From positions 22,457 through 86,456 of the forward strand of contig NW_026647634.1 in the NCBI RefSeq assembly GCF_950295315.1: a DNA stretch of 64,000 nt, given 5' to 3'. The DNA comes from Erinaceus europaeus (taxonomy: Eukaryota; Chordata; Mammalia; Eulipotyphla; Erinaceidae). The translations under genes and the position numbers were made by a program. This document shows positions 31,577 to 42,944 of the stretch, piece by piece (position 1 is the first letter of the stretch; the number at the start of each line of letters is the position of its first letter). The notes under the pieces are model-generated. The model made no database searches. It was not told the DNA's origin and saw only the letters and a program-made list of their open reading frames with translations.

Positions 31577-31790
31577 GGACTGGGTGGTGGTGCACCTAGT
31601 TGGGTGCAAAATTACAATGCACAAGGGCCCGGGTTTGAGCCCTGGGGTTCTCACCTTCAGGGGGAAAGCTTTGTTAAGTGGTGGCAGGGCTGCAGGTGTC
31701 TCTCTTTCTCTCTCCCTCTCCCCTTACCCTCTCAATTTTTGGCTTTCTCTATCTAATAAATAAAGATAAAAAATTTATTAAAAATAAAGC
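31577..31790 (+). mobile_element. SINE type B
   Basis: Head 'gggactgggtggtggtgcacc', 'cgggtttgagccctggggtt' with intact B-box-like sequence, tail 'tctatctaataaataaagat'. Confidence 0.9.
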
Positions 31791-33405
31791 ATTAAATCAC
31801 ACAAATATGTTTTCTTTTTTTTTCAGGATCACAGACAGTATTAGTGCATTGGAGATATTGGAAGAAATTTATATCAGAGTCACCTAGGAGAAACTAGATA
31901 TTCAGCAACTTCTGAATATATACTAAAACAGAATTTTCACTGTTTTTTGAAAGGGGAAGAACTTTCTCAGAAGTTCATATGGACTATATACACATGACCT
32001 TTATTATAAAGAACTTCTATGGGGGCTTAGTTATAAAGTGTTCTATTACATAATGCATAGAAACATGTCTCTCCATAGAATATGTTTAGTATAGCTTGTT
32101 CTTCTGGACACTACAATAAATCTTTGGTCATGATATTCTGTATTTGGGATCCATGTTTTATTGATTTGCCAATTTTAGCATTGAAAATACACTTAATTCC
32201 CAGAATGAATAAAAAGGTTTCCTTAAATAAATTAATATGTGTTGTATATATATATTTATGATTTTTGGAAAATAAAAATGTTCTAACAATTGGAATAATG
32301 ATTATCACACTTATATAATTACTCCCATTAATCCTTTCAAAACCAGCAAAAATCCAACTGGGATCTAGTATGATAAAGAGTACATATTATAAAAAGCATG
32401 TTTATATGTCTATAGGCATTTACTAATGTCTACTAATTTAAAAAATACTGAAACTCATTCTATGTTATTTTTGTATTCAAATAAATCAAACTCACTGATT
32501 AAATCAAGGCTCTTCATTTAATTGCTGGAGTTATTAGGGTCATTTAAGAGACATAAAATTCTTCTTTTTTCTTCTTTTCTCTTGTCTTTCATCTTTTCCT
32601 TCTTTTTTGCATGGGTAATTAACTATAGAACTAGGAACTGGTTCCTAATATGCTGGAGTCTAATCTGGTGCATTATACTTCAAGGTTCTCCACTTCTCTA
32701 TATGGAACATTATTCTCAGTGAGAACAAACTCAAAAGCAAAGAATGAATGGAGCAGGGTGGGTTGACTGTCAGAGTTTTAGTTATTAACCCAGGGGTTCA
32801 AAGCTTTCAGAACTGTTCTGGTGAAAAGTCCATGAATGTTAATGACATGTTATTTTGTTCCTTTATAAATTATTGAAATGCCTGCACACAATAGTCAAGA
32901 GCTTAGTCACAAAAGGATAATGTAGACATAGTTATAATAAGGCAACACAATTATAACTAAGAGGGCTTAGTGTGACCAGTTTAAAAAGCAATAATAACAA
33001 AAAGTAATGATGTTGGGTTTTTATTTTTAAATGTCTAGGCATTATGAAAGGGACAAAAAAAATTCATAAAAAGACTATAAGAGAAAGTAAATTTGACTTT
33101 AAGAGAAAAATATATTATTTCTAAGATATGCTAACACCAAAAAAATTGAGTAGGCAATTTTTTAATGCTGCTCAAAAACTTAATACAAAGTTATTTACGT
33201 CATTAAGGAAGGCATCAATCTACATCCTTCAGAGAGAATAAGTACGTGATAGTACCTAGCATCCTGTCAGAGATTATTTTATCTTTGGTAATAAGTTTGG
33301 CATTTTGTAAAGGTTATAACTTCTAATACTTAAAAATAACCTGATTAAGAAGTGCTATAACTTTATCATTTTTACATGAATAACCTGACAAAGAGAGGTT
33401 AAGAA
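31791..33405. other. Unique AT-rich sequence, no gene seen
   Basis: 1.6 kb with only short chance open frames (60-69 codons) and no recognised repeat. Confidence 0.5.
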
Positions 33406-33407
33406 AA

Positions 33408-33600
33408 CTGTCCGGGGGTGGGGGCAGGTGGTTGGGTACGAGTCCCTGGCCCCCACCTGCAGGGGGAAACCTTCACCAGTGGTGAAGCAGTGCTGCAGGT
33501 GTCTCTCTGTCTCTCTCTCTCTATCTATCTCTTCTTCCCCTCTCAATTTCTGGCTGCTTCTATCCAATAAATAAATAAAGATAATCATAATAAAAAAGGA
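33408..33600 (+). mobile_element. SINE type B, shortened head
   Basis: Part of the head is lost; it retains 'cccccacctgcagggggaaa', a TCTC block with short TATC repeats, and an AATAAATAAATAAAG tail. Confidence 0.82.
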
Positions 33601-33659
33601 AACTGTCTGAAGTGTCCTACTAAGCTGGGAAAGGTGGTCAATTGGTCAGATTGACTTCA

Positions 33660-33873
33660 TTTTATTTTATTTTTAATATTATTATTTATTTATGTACTTC
33701 TTGGATAGAGACAAAGAGCAACCTAGAGCAAAGGGGGAGAGAGAGAAAGAGACATTTGCAGCATTACTTCACCATTTTGAAGTTTTCCCCCGTGAAAGTA
33801 CAGAATAGGGGTTTGAATCCAGGCCCTCATGCATTGTAACATGTGCACTGAACCAGGTGCCCCACCACCCTGA
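33660..33873 (-). mobile_element. SINE type B, minus strand
   Basis: Tail complement 'tttattttatttttaatatt' at the left, 'agagacatttgcagcattac', and 'accaggtgccccaccaccc' at the head end. Confidence 0.82.
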
Positions 33874-34148
33874 GCTTTCAAACTAGCATTAAAGTAAACA
33901 TTATTATGCTCTACTGCTTCTTAACCTCAATGCTGTACTCTAACATGTATAAACTCAGCACGTTATAACTATGATATACAACAAAGAGAATACAGTAAAG
34001 GAACACAGGGAAATATTTCTCACTGAAGACAGTAAAGTCTTTAACCAGAATTAAAGTTCAAAGTCAGAAAAGAGAGAATATATATATTGCACAGAGGGAC
34101 ACACAACAAAGTAACTATTCATAAATTTCTTCAGTCTACATTGCAATC
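33874..34148. other. Unique sequence
   Basis: No recognised feature. Confidence 0.5.
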
Positions 34149-34445
34149 TTGGGGGTCAGATGGTAGTGCAGTGGGTTAATTAAGCACAGGTGGCACAAAG
34201 CACAAGGACCAGCTGAAGGATCCCAGTTTGAGCCCTGGCTCCCCACCTGCAAGGGAATCACTTCACAAGAAGTGAAGCAGGTTTGCAGGTGTCTGTCTTT
34301 CTCTCCCCCTCTCTGTCTTCCCCTCCTCTCTCCATTTCTCTCTGTCCTCCAACAATGACATCAAGAACAACAACAATAATAACTACTACAATAAAAAACA
34401 TCAAGGGCAACAAAGGGAAAATAAATAATAAAAAAGAAAAGAAAT
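34149..34445 (+). mobile_element. SINE type A
   Basis: 'gggggtcagatggtagtgcag', core 'ccccacctgcaagggaatcac', tail 'atcaagggcaacaaagggaa'. Confidence 0.9.
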
Positions 34446-34472
34446 ATCTGCTGCAAATTACTTTCTAAATTT

Positions 34473-35435
34473 AAAATGTATACTTTCGTTAATTGCCCAA
34501 TTAACAAATAATGTGATGATAATATTAACTATCGATTGTCTTTTTGAACCCTAAGACAGCAGGAACCTCACATCTTCACTATAGAGCCCCTACTTCCCCC
34601 AGTCCTGGAACCCTTGGATAGGGCCCACTTTCCCGTATGCATCTCCCAATCCAAACCAAATAATATTGCATCCGCCGATCACAACCTAACCAAAGCAACG
34701 ATTGCCATCTCAACATGCTTCACCTCAGACTGTATCCAGAGACTTCACGTGTGGAATGACAACCCTTCAACTTCATTACTCAGGTGAGACCTTTCCTTTT
34801 ATACTACACTCTAATTTCATCTTAGGTAGTTCACTTTCTAACAAAGTCCCATAATCTAGATATACACCAGTTTCTGTGAGAGAGAGCTTATGTGCACACG
34901 TATCCATAAACTACTGCAAAATATATATCTGAAAGCAGAAGTACACTAGAGTTTGCAGTGAGTACCTCCCTAACACTTCCTTTCCACTATTCCAAGCTTG
35001 GGATCCATGATTGCTCAACAAATTGTTTGGCTTCATATGTTAACTCTCTTTTCAATCACCAGGTTCCAGATGCCACCAGGATGCTGGCTAGGCTTCCCTG
35101 GATTGAAGACCCCACCAATATGTCCTGGAGCTCAGCTTCCCCAGAGACACACCTTACTAGGGAAAGAGAGAGGCAGACTGGGAGTATGGACCGACCAGTC
35201 AACGCCCATGTTCAGCAGGGAAGCAATTACAGAAGCCAGACCTTCTACCTTCTGCAACCCTCAATGACCCTGGGTCCATGCTCCCAGAGGGCTAGAGAAT
35301 GGGAAAGCTACCATGGGAGGGGGTGGGTTATGGGTATTGGGTGGTGGGAATTGTGTGGAGTTGTACCCCTCCTGCCTTATGTTTTTGTTCACTAATCCTT
35401 TCTTAAATAAAAATTTTTTAAAAATGTATACTTTC
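34473..35435 (+). mobile_element. L1 3'-UTR insertion with 15-bp target duplication
   Basis: 5'-truncated L1 (34488-35420) consisting only of about 930 bp of 3' UTR plus A-tail, flanked by 'aaaatgtatactttc' at 34473-34487 and 35421-35435. Uninterrupted paralog of the site where the provirus inserted in the 19-29 kb L1. Confidence 0.95.
34958..35395 (+). CDS. Open frame in L1 3' UTR (145 codons), function unproven
   Basis: Second copy of the frame described at 19418-19888, here starting at the Met that aligns with 'STSLTLP'. A second overlapping frame (34998-35267, 89 codons) is also open. No domain recognised. Since this insertion carries no ORF1 or ORF2, any expression would depend on a neighbouring promoter. 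Confidence 0.18.
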   Translation: MSTSLTLPFHYSKLGIHDCSTNCLASYVNSLFNHQVPDATRMLARLPWIEDPTNMSWSSASPETHLTRERERQTGSMDRPVNAHVQQGSNYRSQTFYLLQPSMTLGPCSQRAREWESYHGRGWVMGIGWWELCGVVPLLPYVFVH

Positions 35436-35568
35436 ACCTACTAACTCTTCTTGTCTACCATTTATGAATCAATATAACTATTTCAGTAGTTACTTATATA
35501 TTCTATATGAATATGGGGGAATTTAAATCTAAATCCCTAACTTTAAGTGAATAGGAAGAAGAAATCAG
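35436..35568. other. Unique sequence
   Basis: No recognised feature. Confidence 0.5.
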
Positions 35569-36431
35569 GAGGTAGTCTTTTTTCTTTTAATTTCTTTATT
35601 GAGGAATTAATGTTTTACATTCAACAGTAAATACAATAGTTTGTACATGCATAACATTTGCCAGTTTTCCATATAACAATATAACCCCAACTAGGTCCTT
35701 TATCATCCGTTTTGGACCTGTATTCTCCCCATACACACACAAACCCGAGTCTTTTACTTTGGTGCAGTATGTCAATTCCAGTTCAGGTTCTACTTGTTTT
35801 CTCTTCTGATCTTGTTTTTCAACGTCTGCCTGAGAGTGAGATCATCCCATATTCATCCTTCTGTTTCTGACTTATTTCACTTAACATGAATTTGTCAAGG
35901 TCCATCCAAGATCGGCTGAAAACAGTAAAGTCATCATTTTTGATAGCTGAGTAGTATTCCATAGTCTATATATACCACAACTTGTTCAGCCACTCATCTG
36001 TTGTTGGACATCTGGGTTCCTTTCAGGTGTTGGCTGTTACAAATTGTGCTGCTAAGAACATATGTGTACACAGATCTTTTTGGATGGGACTGTTGGGTTC
36101 CTTAGGATATATTTCCAGGAGAGGAATTGCAGCATCATAGGATAGGTCCATTTCTAGCCGAGAGTTCTCCAGACTGTTCTCCATAGAGATTGGACCATTT
36201 TACATTCCCACCAGCAGTGAAGGAGGGTTCCTTTGACACCACAACCTCCCCAGCATTTGCTGGTCTTACCTTTTCTGATGTATGACATTCTCACAGGAGT
36301 GAAGTGGTATCTCATTGTTGTCTTTATTTGCATTTCTCTGACAATCAAAGACTTGGAACATTTTTTCATGTGTTTCTCTGCCTTTTGGATCTCTTCTGTG
36401 GTGATTATTCTGTCCATGTCGGGAGGTAGTC
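35569..36431 (-). mobile_element. L1 ORF2 end plus 3' UTR of a second L1 subfamily, minus strand
   Basis: Flanked by 'ggaggtagtc' at 35569-35578 and 36422-36431. Its right half (36507-36154 frame, minus) encodes ORF2 C-terminal sequence with zinc knuckle '[18 protein letters not shown]'. The left half is a shorter, different 3' UTR ('tttggtgcagtatgtcaatt' in plus orientation) related to those at 41565-42130 and 55095-55790. Confidence 0.88.
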
Positions 36432-36469
36432 CTTTATAGCAGTACTGGTGAGGTGTAGAAAATAAGATT

Positions 36470-36720
36470 CTGGGGGACTGGGTGGTGGCAGATCTGGTTG
36501 AGTACATATATTACAATGCACAGGGACCTGGGTTTGAGCCCCTTGTCCCCACCTTCAGGGAGAATGCTTTGCGAGTGGCAAAGCAGTGCTGCAGGTATCT
36601 CTCTGTCTCTCTCCTCTTCTATCACATCCTTCCCTCTTGATTTCTGGCTATAACTATCTAATAAATAAGTAAAGATAATGAATTATTTTTAAAAAATAAA
36701 AATAAAATAAGATTTTTGTC
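36470..36720 (+). mobile_element. SINE type B
   Basis: 'gggggactgggtggtggcag', 'tgggtttgagccccttgtcc', TCTC block, tail AATAAATAAGTAAAG. Confidence 0.88.
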
Positions 36721-37480
36721 TTTAAGTTATTGTGTAAATAGGTCCAGGAGTTTAGAATAAACAAGGTCTACCAACATTCAGGGAATTATTCCTGAGGAAG
36801 AAAGTCCGAATAAAGCAAAACAAACAAAATAGCATCCCTGGATAAATGAATAACTATGAAGAACTACAGAGGAAAGATCATTCTATTATGCATTCTCTAA
36901 GCCATATGATATAACATCCCAAACATCCTAGTCAGGTGACATTAACTTTACAGAGCATCAGTTCTGTTCCAATACTTTTAATCAGACCTCTCACTTGTCA
37001 ACCCTTCTCCATAATCTGTATTAATACATGATGAGAACTGCAAAAATATTAACATGACATATTACAAATGCCATATTCTATTTTGAAACTGTATAAGAAT
37101 GTGGAAAACCATTTGAAATGTATGAAAAATTAACACAGCCATGTCAGGGATTGGAACAAATGGGAACAGATAGACCATACTAAATGTAGAGTAACAAAAT
37201 AAAAACGATCTGTTTACATTTTATGGGAAGAAAAAAAAATCCTAAAAGGTCATACATTGGCATGATAGCTCAAATATACACCTTAATTGAAGTTGAAAAT
37301 TTCACACAAGATGTAGTTTACAGGTAAAAATTCTGTCAAAAGTGAAATCATTTTCTGATAAAAACTGTGCCAAATTTAGTGCGGCCTTTAGTGAGTTTTC
37401 TACAATTCATCTAGTCGGTGTAAATAATACACTTTCTCCATGCTTGTCTAAAACTTTGTAGTTTTAGCAGTCAAGACAGA
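36721..37480. other. Unique AT-rich sequence, no gene seen
   Basis: No recognised repeat or coding signal. Confidence 0.5.
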
Positions 37481-37483
37481 TCT

Positions 37484-37625
37484 GGTCTCCTTCCTTCCTT
37501 CCTTCCTTCCTTCCTTCCTTCCTTCCTTTCTTTCTTTCTTTCTTTCTTTCTTTCTCTTTCCATCTTTCTTCCTTCCTTCCTTCCTCTTTCTTTTTTTCTT
37601 TCCCTTTCTTTCTTCCTTTTTTTCT
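37484..37625. repeat. (TTCC)n/(TTTC)n microsatellite
   Basis: About 14 CTTC units, then TTTC units, then a degenerate pyrimidine tract. The Lys/Glu/Arg-rich minus-strand frame here is an artefact of the array. Confidence 0.95.
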
Positions 37626-38085
37626 CAGAACTACTATTATTAGTTGGATACCAGCAGCTTCTCACAGGCCAGCTCTACAAGAAGGCAATGATGACTAATA
37701 GGAGCCACAGATGGGAAGTATCCCTCCCTTGAAGTCTGAACCCTCTTTGACAGGGACTGTTTCTTTGTATACCTACCATTAAGTAACTCAAACGCTACCT
37801 CTGTTCTACTTGAATGTTGCCATTTTGCTTCTCTGAATATTTCAAAACTATTTGATCAATGTTATTTATTAAATTTTGTCTTTGAAATATTTAATACAGA
37901 TTCACTTTCCATTCTTGGGCAATAATTGCTATTACATTCAATATCTGATATTGGAAATGACACCAAGAAGAGAGAACAACAAAGATATGATTGATTATAG
38001 GTTTGTTTGTTTAATTTTTGTCTTAAATGTAGTAATGAGTTCCTTGATAATTAAATATGGAAGATTGTTTATTCGTACATAAAAA
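37626..38085. other. Unique sequence
   Basis: The left part ('ccagcagcttctcacagg') borders the microsatellite. A 68-codon frame at 37876-38082 has no recognisable domain. Confidence 0.5.
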
Positions 38086-38089
38086 CATA

Positions 38090-38215
38090 ACAATTGGGTG
38101 GGGAAAATACTATAATGGTTATGCAAAGAAATTTTTGTGCCTGAGGCTTGAAAGTCCTAGGCTTAGTCCTCCACACCACCATAAACAAGAGCTAAGCAAT
38201 GCTCAAGTATAAAGA
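38090..38215 (+). mobile_element. SINE type C
   Basis: 'ataatggttatgcaaagaaa', 'tgcctgaggcttgaaagtcc', 'caccaccataaacaagagct', then an A-tail. It differs from types A and B but repeats immediately downstream at 38270. Confidence 0.75.
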
Positions 38216-38269
38216 AAAAAAAAAGTGCTAGTCTCCATAAAAAAAAAAAATGTATGGGGATGCCAAAAT

Positions 38270-38397
38270 ACTTAGGGTAGGACAGACAGCATAATGGTTA
38301 TATAAACAGACTATCATGCCTGAGACTCTGAAGTCCTAAATTCAATCCCCTGCACCATCATAAGCCAGCTCTGGTAACAACAAACAAACAAACAAAT
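38270..38397 (+). mobile_element. SINE type C, second copy
   Basis: Same module as 38090-38215 ('cataatggttatataaacag', 'tgcaccatcataagccagct'), ending in an ACAAACAAACAAAT tail that abuts the next SINE. Confidence 0.75.
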
Positions 38398-38398
38398 A

Positions 38399-38730
38399 AG
38401 GGGCTGAGCAGTAGCGAAGTGGGTTAAGCACACATGGCACAAAGCACAAGGATCCCAGTTCGAGTCCCCAGTTCCCCACCTGCAGTGGCGTTGCTTCTAA
38501 GCAGTGAGCCAGGTCGGCAAGTGTCTATCTTTCTCTCCTCCTGTCTTTCCCATCTCCCTTGATTTCTCTCTGTCCTGTCCAACAACAACAACAACAATAG
38601 CTATAACAGCAATAACAACCACAACAAGGGCAACAAAATGGGAAAAAAAGCCTCCAGGAGCAGTGTATTCCAGGAGCAGTAGTGCTAGCACAGAGCCCCA
38701 GCAATAACCCTGGAGGCAAAATAATAATAA
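38399..38730 (+). mobile_element. SINE type A, long form
   Basis: 'ggggctgagcagtagcgaag' head through 'cagcaataaccctggaggc' and an AATAATAAT tail. Confidence 0.9.
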
Positions 38731-39568
38731 TAATTACATAAATAAAGTAACAGTTATGCACAACTGTGTCATTCCCTTGATGCACTTGCTGTAGTAATTA
38801 ATTCAGTCAAATAACAAGTATTAAAAAATTTTATCATCAGGACAGTTGAACAATCGTCCACATTTCACTGTCAAGAAGTTCATTCTCCTTTTTCCTGAGA
38901 TGATGACCTTAGTACTTCTATGTCTCTACTCAATAAATAAATAATTTTTTAAAAAAACTTTAAAACATAACAAGATTTGTCTTAAGATATTTCAAAAATC
39001 TGAATTTGTTATTCCTATGGTCTCTCATTTGACCTCCCATGTTTGACTTACACAACGAAAAATGAGTTAGGATTATGAATTTCTGTTGTTTTTCTTTATA
39101 TGTGCTTAATAGTGGGAATCAATAAAAACCATTTCTCAACATAAATACAACAGCACACCTTCATGGTCTTTTTCTCAAGACTATTTCATTTTTTTGAGCA
39201 TTTGCCAAATTTTGTAGGAATCTTGACAGTATGACAATCTGCAGAATAATTTACACCATTCCAGAGTATTGGTTTTCATTTAATACATATAATGTGCAGG
39301 AAGGAACAATGGTCATAAAATTCTGAGTAAGAAAAGCATGAACCAGAGGTCAAAGCCATGTGTTAGAAAAATTAAAGATCTTGTCACCATGTTAGATGTT
39401 TTGGGTGTTCACTGTTGTAGAAAATATAATTATACATAGAGATATATAATTAAATCTTGATTATGTACTTCAAAAACCATATGTCACACTACTTTAAAAA
39501 CTAAATAAGACTCAATTTTGAGAAAAACTAATAATAAGAAAAAATCGTTTGTAATTTCAGATAATAAA
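38731..39568. other. Unique AT-rich sequence, no gene seen
   Basis: No recognised feature; a possible SINE tail remnant at about 38920-38960. Confidence 0.5.
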
Positions 39569-39570
39569 AG

Positions 39571-39770
39571 CAGGGGGGCTGGTGGTGGGCACCTGGCTAA
39601 GCACAGACATTACCATGCACAAGGTTCTTGCTCCTCATCTTCATAGGGAAGCTTCACATGTAGTGAAGCAGGTCTTCATGTGTCTTTCTTTTTCTCTCCC
39701 TATCTCCCTCTCTCCTCTTAATCTCTCTCTTTTTCTAGCAAATCAAATAGAAAGAATAAAGAAGACAGTC
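39571..39770 (+). mobile_element. SINE type B, internally shortened
   Basis: 'ggggggctggtggtgggcacc', lacks the B-box segment, keeps 'tagtgaagcaggtcttcatg' and the CTCT block. Confidence 0.8.
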
Positions 39771-40016
39771 TATGACTAGAAAAAATAATGAAAGCAGTAA
39801 TGTCATATAGATTTTCTGCATGACAGCTCACTGGTATGAAAATTCATGATAAAAATTGGATACTCTGGGACATACTTGGATATTGCACATTAAATAACCC
39901 TAGGAGCTCTTCAAATCGTCATTTCATTTTCTTCTGTAAATGTCTCCTTCTGAAAAACACATTCTGCTCTTGATAGTCGATCTTGTATAAAGTAAAAATT
40001 CATCATAAAAAAAAAA
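39771..40016. other. Unique sequence
   Basis: No recognised feature. Confidence 0.5.
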
Positions 40017-40311
40017 ATCAAGACATAGGGAATCGGGCGGTAGCGCAGTGGGTTAAGTGCAGGTGCCGCACAGCTCAAGGACCAGTGTAAGGATCCCGGT
40101 TCGAGCCCCCAGTTCCCCACCTGCAGGGAAGTCACTTCATAAATGGTGAAGCAGGTCTTCAGGTGACTATCTTTGTCTCCCCACTCTTTCTTCCCTCTCC
40201 TCTCTCCATTTCTCTCTGTCCTATCCAACAACAATGACATCAATAACAACAACAATAATAACTATAAGAATAAAACAAGGACAACAAAAGGTAATATATA
40301 TATCAAGACAT
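40017..40311 (+). mobile_element. SINE type A with 10-bp target duplication
   Basis: SINE at 40027-40301 flanked by 'atcaagacat' (40017-40026, 40302-40311). Very well preserved head 'gggcggtagcgcagtgggtt' and B box 'ggttcgagccccc': one of the youngest SINEs in the window. Confidence 0.95.
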
Positions 40312-40344
40312 CATACGGCTTGCTCTGACATTTTTAACTTTGGT

Positions 40345-40655
40345 ATTTTCTGATCTACCCTGGAATCTCACCTCTCCAGAGCCCTTCTCCACTAGGAGAA
40401 GATAGAAACAGGCTGAGAGTATAAATCGACCTGTCAATGCCCATGTCCAGTGGAGAAGCAATTACAAAAGCCAGACCTCCCACCTTCTGCATCCCAAAAT
40501 GATTCTGGCTTCATCCTCCCATAAGGATAAAGAATAGGAAAACTGTCAATGGAGGATATGGGATACGGATCTCTGGTGGTGTGAATTGTGTGAATTTATA
40601 CCCCTCTTATCCTATGGTCTTGTCAATCATTATTAAATCAATAATAAAAAAATCA
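40345..40655 (+). mobile_element. L1 3'-UTR tail
   Basis: Matches the distal L1 3' UTR ('gagaagcaattacaaaagcc', 'ggtggtgtgaattgtgtg'), ending 'aatcattattaaatcaataa' before an A-tail. Confidence 0.85.
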
Positions 40656-41562
40656 CAAAATGGCTACTGTAGTAATTAAGCCTCAAGAAGAGGTGCTTCC
40701 TTGAATGACAGTGATAAACAGAATCATCAATGTGTGTAAGTATATGGATAATTTTTGTTTTATTTTTATAGATTGAGAGCAAATAAAACTCTAGATGATA
40801 TTAATTTACACAAAGGAGTAAATACCTTCATACACTTCCCATTCTGTATTTGTCTTACAGTCATTACTTGAGGAAAAATTCATCTCGCTAGAAAGAATCT
40901 TTCAGTCATCATCTGGACAACATGACCTTTCCTTTAGATATTATCAGCCTCGATTTATACTCATTTTAATGACTTATTTGTTCTATAAGAGAGAGAGAGA
41001 GAGATGTCTGAGTACCACTCAGCTCTGGCATTTGCAATGATAGGCATTTCCTGAGACCTTCTATAGATAATTTCTGTACTCTACAGATGACTTAATCTCC
41101 ATAAGATTCTTCTCTGGTAGTCTTAATACCTGTCCACTGGTCTTATTTACAAATTGATCTCAACAAAAGAGATCCTGCCTAGGAAAAATAATATAAAGTT
41201 TCCTCTCTGAGTTTCATTCAGCTTTCCCAACTTTCTATTATCCTAGAACAAAGCTGAAGTTTTAATGCTGGACCATTCCCACAGAGAAGGCACAGGACAG
41301 TGATGCATTATTTCTTGAATAGAAAAATGATTTATCTATAGATTTTCCTTCTCCACACATAATTTTGTTTATCTCATCAACTACTGATAGAATGCTTCTT
41401 AACAAAGGGGTTACTGTACAGAAAAGTCTGAATGTGGTTATTTGGTTCTTGCCTTAAAATGCATAGGTTTTTTTACACCTACTCTATTCCAAGCAGCTGT
41501 CTTGAATAGAAAATTGACCTACTGACGGTTTAGTTATAGTGCCAGGTGAAAAATGATAACAC
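40656..41562. other. Unique sequence; possible SINE type C remnant at 40975-41060
   Basis: An (GA)n stretch and 'gtaccactcagctctggcat' near 40990-41030 may be a minus-strand type C remnant. Nothing else recognised. Confidence 0.4.
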
Positions 41563-41564
41563 AA

Positions 41565-42135
41565 GTTTATTGTTTTTTTTTTTTTTTTTTGGTGGGGGGT
41601 TAATGTTTAACAATACAGTGTTGACACATGAGTGCAATTTCCAATCTTGCTAAACACTGTCTGTCAAACACTCTCATCCCTAGATTAGGTCCTTTTCTAT
41701 CATTATATACCAGGACCCAAACCCCCACTCCCATTCCGTGTCCTCTTTGCCCCACAGTCCTTTTCCTTGGTGCAGTACACCAAACCAGTCCATTTTCTAT
41801 TCCCCCTTTCTGTTTTTGTATCTCAAGTTTTTGCCTACAACTGAGATCATCCCATATTCACCCTTCTCTTTCTAGAGTATCTAACTTAAAATGATTCCTT
41901 CAAGCTCCATCCAAGATAAGTTGAAGATGGTTATTTTATCTTTCTTAATAGCTGAGTCATTCTCCATTGCGTATATATTTCACAACTTTTTAGCACTTCA
42001 TCTGCTCTTGGCACCTAGATTGCTTCCAAAATTAGTCTATGACAAATTGTACAGCTATGGACATAGGTTAACACTTCTCCAAATTCTCTAAGGCACTGTC
42101 AAACATTGTCTAATATCTTTGTACAGCTTGCTATT
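41565..42135 (-). mobile_element. L1 3' end, second subfamily, minus strand
   Basis: The T-run (41573-41591) is the A-tail complement. 'ggtgcagtacaccaaaccagtcc' and 'gagatcatcccatattcaccc' match the subfamily at 35579-36421 and 55095-55790. ORF2 remnants near 41940-42060 have broken frames. Confidence 0.82.
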
Positions 42136-42205
42136 TATGTTTCCAAGATCTATCCTTTGATTTTCTAGGCATTTATGCTTCCTGCTTTTTCAATTCTCTT
42201 TTTCT
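42136..42205. other. Unique sequence
   Basis: No recognised feature. Confidence 0.4.
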
Positions 42206-42209
42206 GTCA

Positions 42210-42500
42210 ACTGTAAGATGAACAGCTCGTGACTGCAGGGGGTGTGCACATGTAACTATGGATAAGGACCCAGATTCAAGCCCTACTATCAGACATGGAG
42301 TGCCTGCAGGCAGGGAGCTTCACAAATGGTGAAACAGTGCTGGTGTATCGCTTCTCTTCTCTCTCTCTCTCTCTCTGTTTCTCACCTTCTATCTAAAGGA
42401 AAATAAAGGGCAGATGGAATCAGTGGAGTCATGCAAGTCTATGCTCCAGAGAAAATCCTGGTGCTCCCCCTCACCCAGCTCCACCAAAAAAAAAAAAAAA
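42210..42500 (+). mobile_element. SINE type B, long form, old
   Basis: Diverged head, 'aaatggtgaaacagtgctgg', CT-rich tract, then the long-form module 'tggaatcagtggagtcatgc', ending in an A16 tail. Confidence 0.65.
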
Positions 42501-42784
42501 ACAGCTCAATGTGCCTATGTCTTTTGCATTTCTAACTAGCACTTGTAAAAATAATTCTTTCTAATAAATTATCTTCTGAAAAATCCAGTGTGGTTTATTT
42601 CTGTTTTTTGTTTTTTTTCTCTGAAAGCACTCCCTCCAACAGAGGAGGAAAAAGGTAAAAGACAAACATGCAAGAATAAAGGCTATATAGAGAGCTCAAC
42701 TCAGAATGTGTCTGCTTTGCCAAGTGTGAGATCCATATTGAAGTCTTGTTTCTGGATATATATATATAGCATTGAAATCCAAAT

Positions 42785-42935
42785 GAAGTTGGGGGGTGTC
42801 AAACAGGTGGTGACACATCATTTGAGTAATTTTTTTACCATGTGCATCAGGGACCTGGACTTGCCTCCCTGTCCCCTTCCATTTCAGTTTCTGTCTCTAT
42901 CCAATAAAAAATAATAATAAACAAATAATTTTTTT
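42785..42935 (+). mobile_element. SINE type B, internally deleted
   Basis: 'acaggtggtgacacatcatt', 'gcatcagggacctggacttg', tail 'tctctatccaataaaaaata'; the centre is missing. Confidence 0.65.
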
Positions 42936-42944
42936 AAAAAAACT

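Noticed and set aside
37471..37665. Lys/Glu/Arg-rich 64-codon minus-strand frame
   Set aside because: Translation of a (TTCC)n/(TTTC)n array.
40027..40110. tRNA gene suggested by A-box- and B-box-like sequence ('ggttcgagccccc')
   Set aside because: It is the tRNA-derived head of a SINE; the rest does not fold as a tRNA and the same unit recurs throughout the window.
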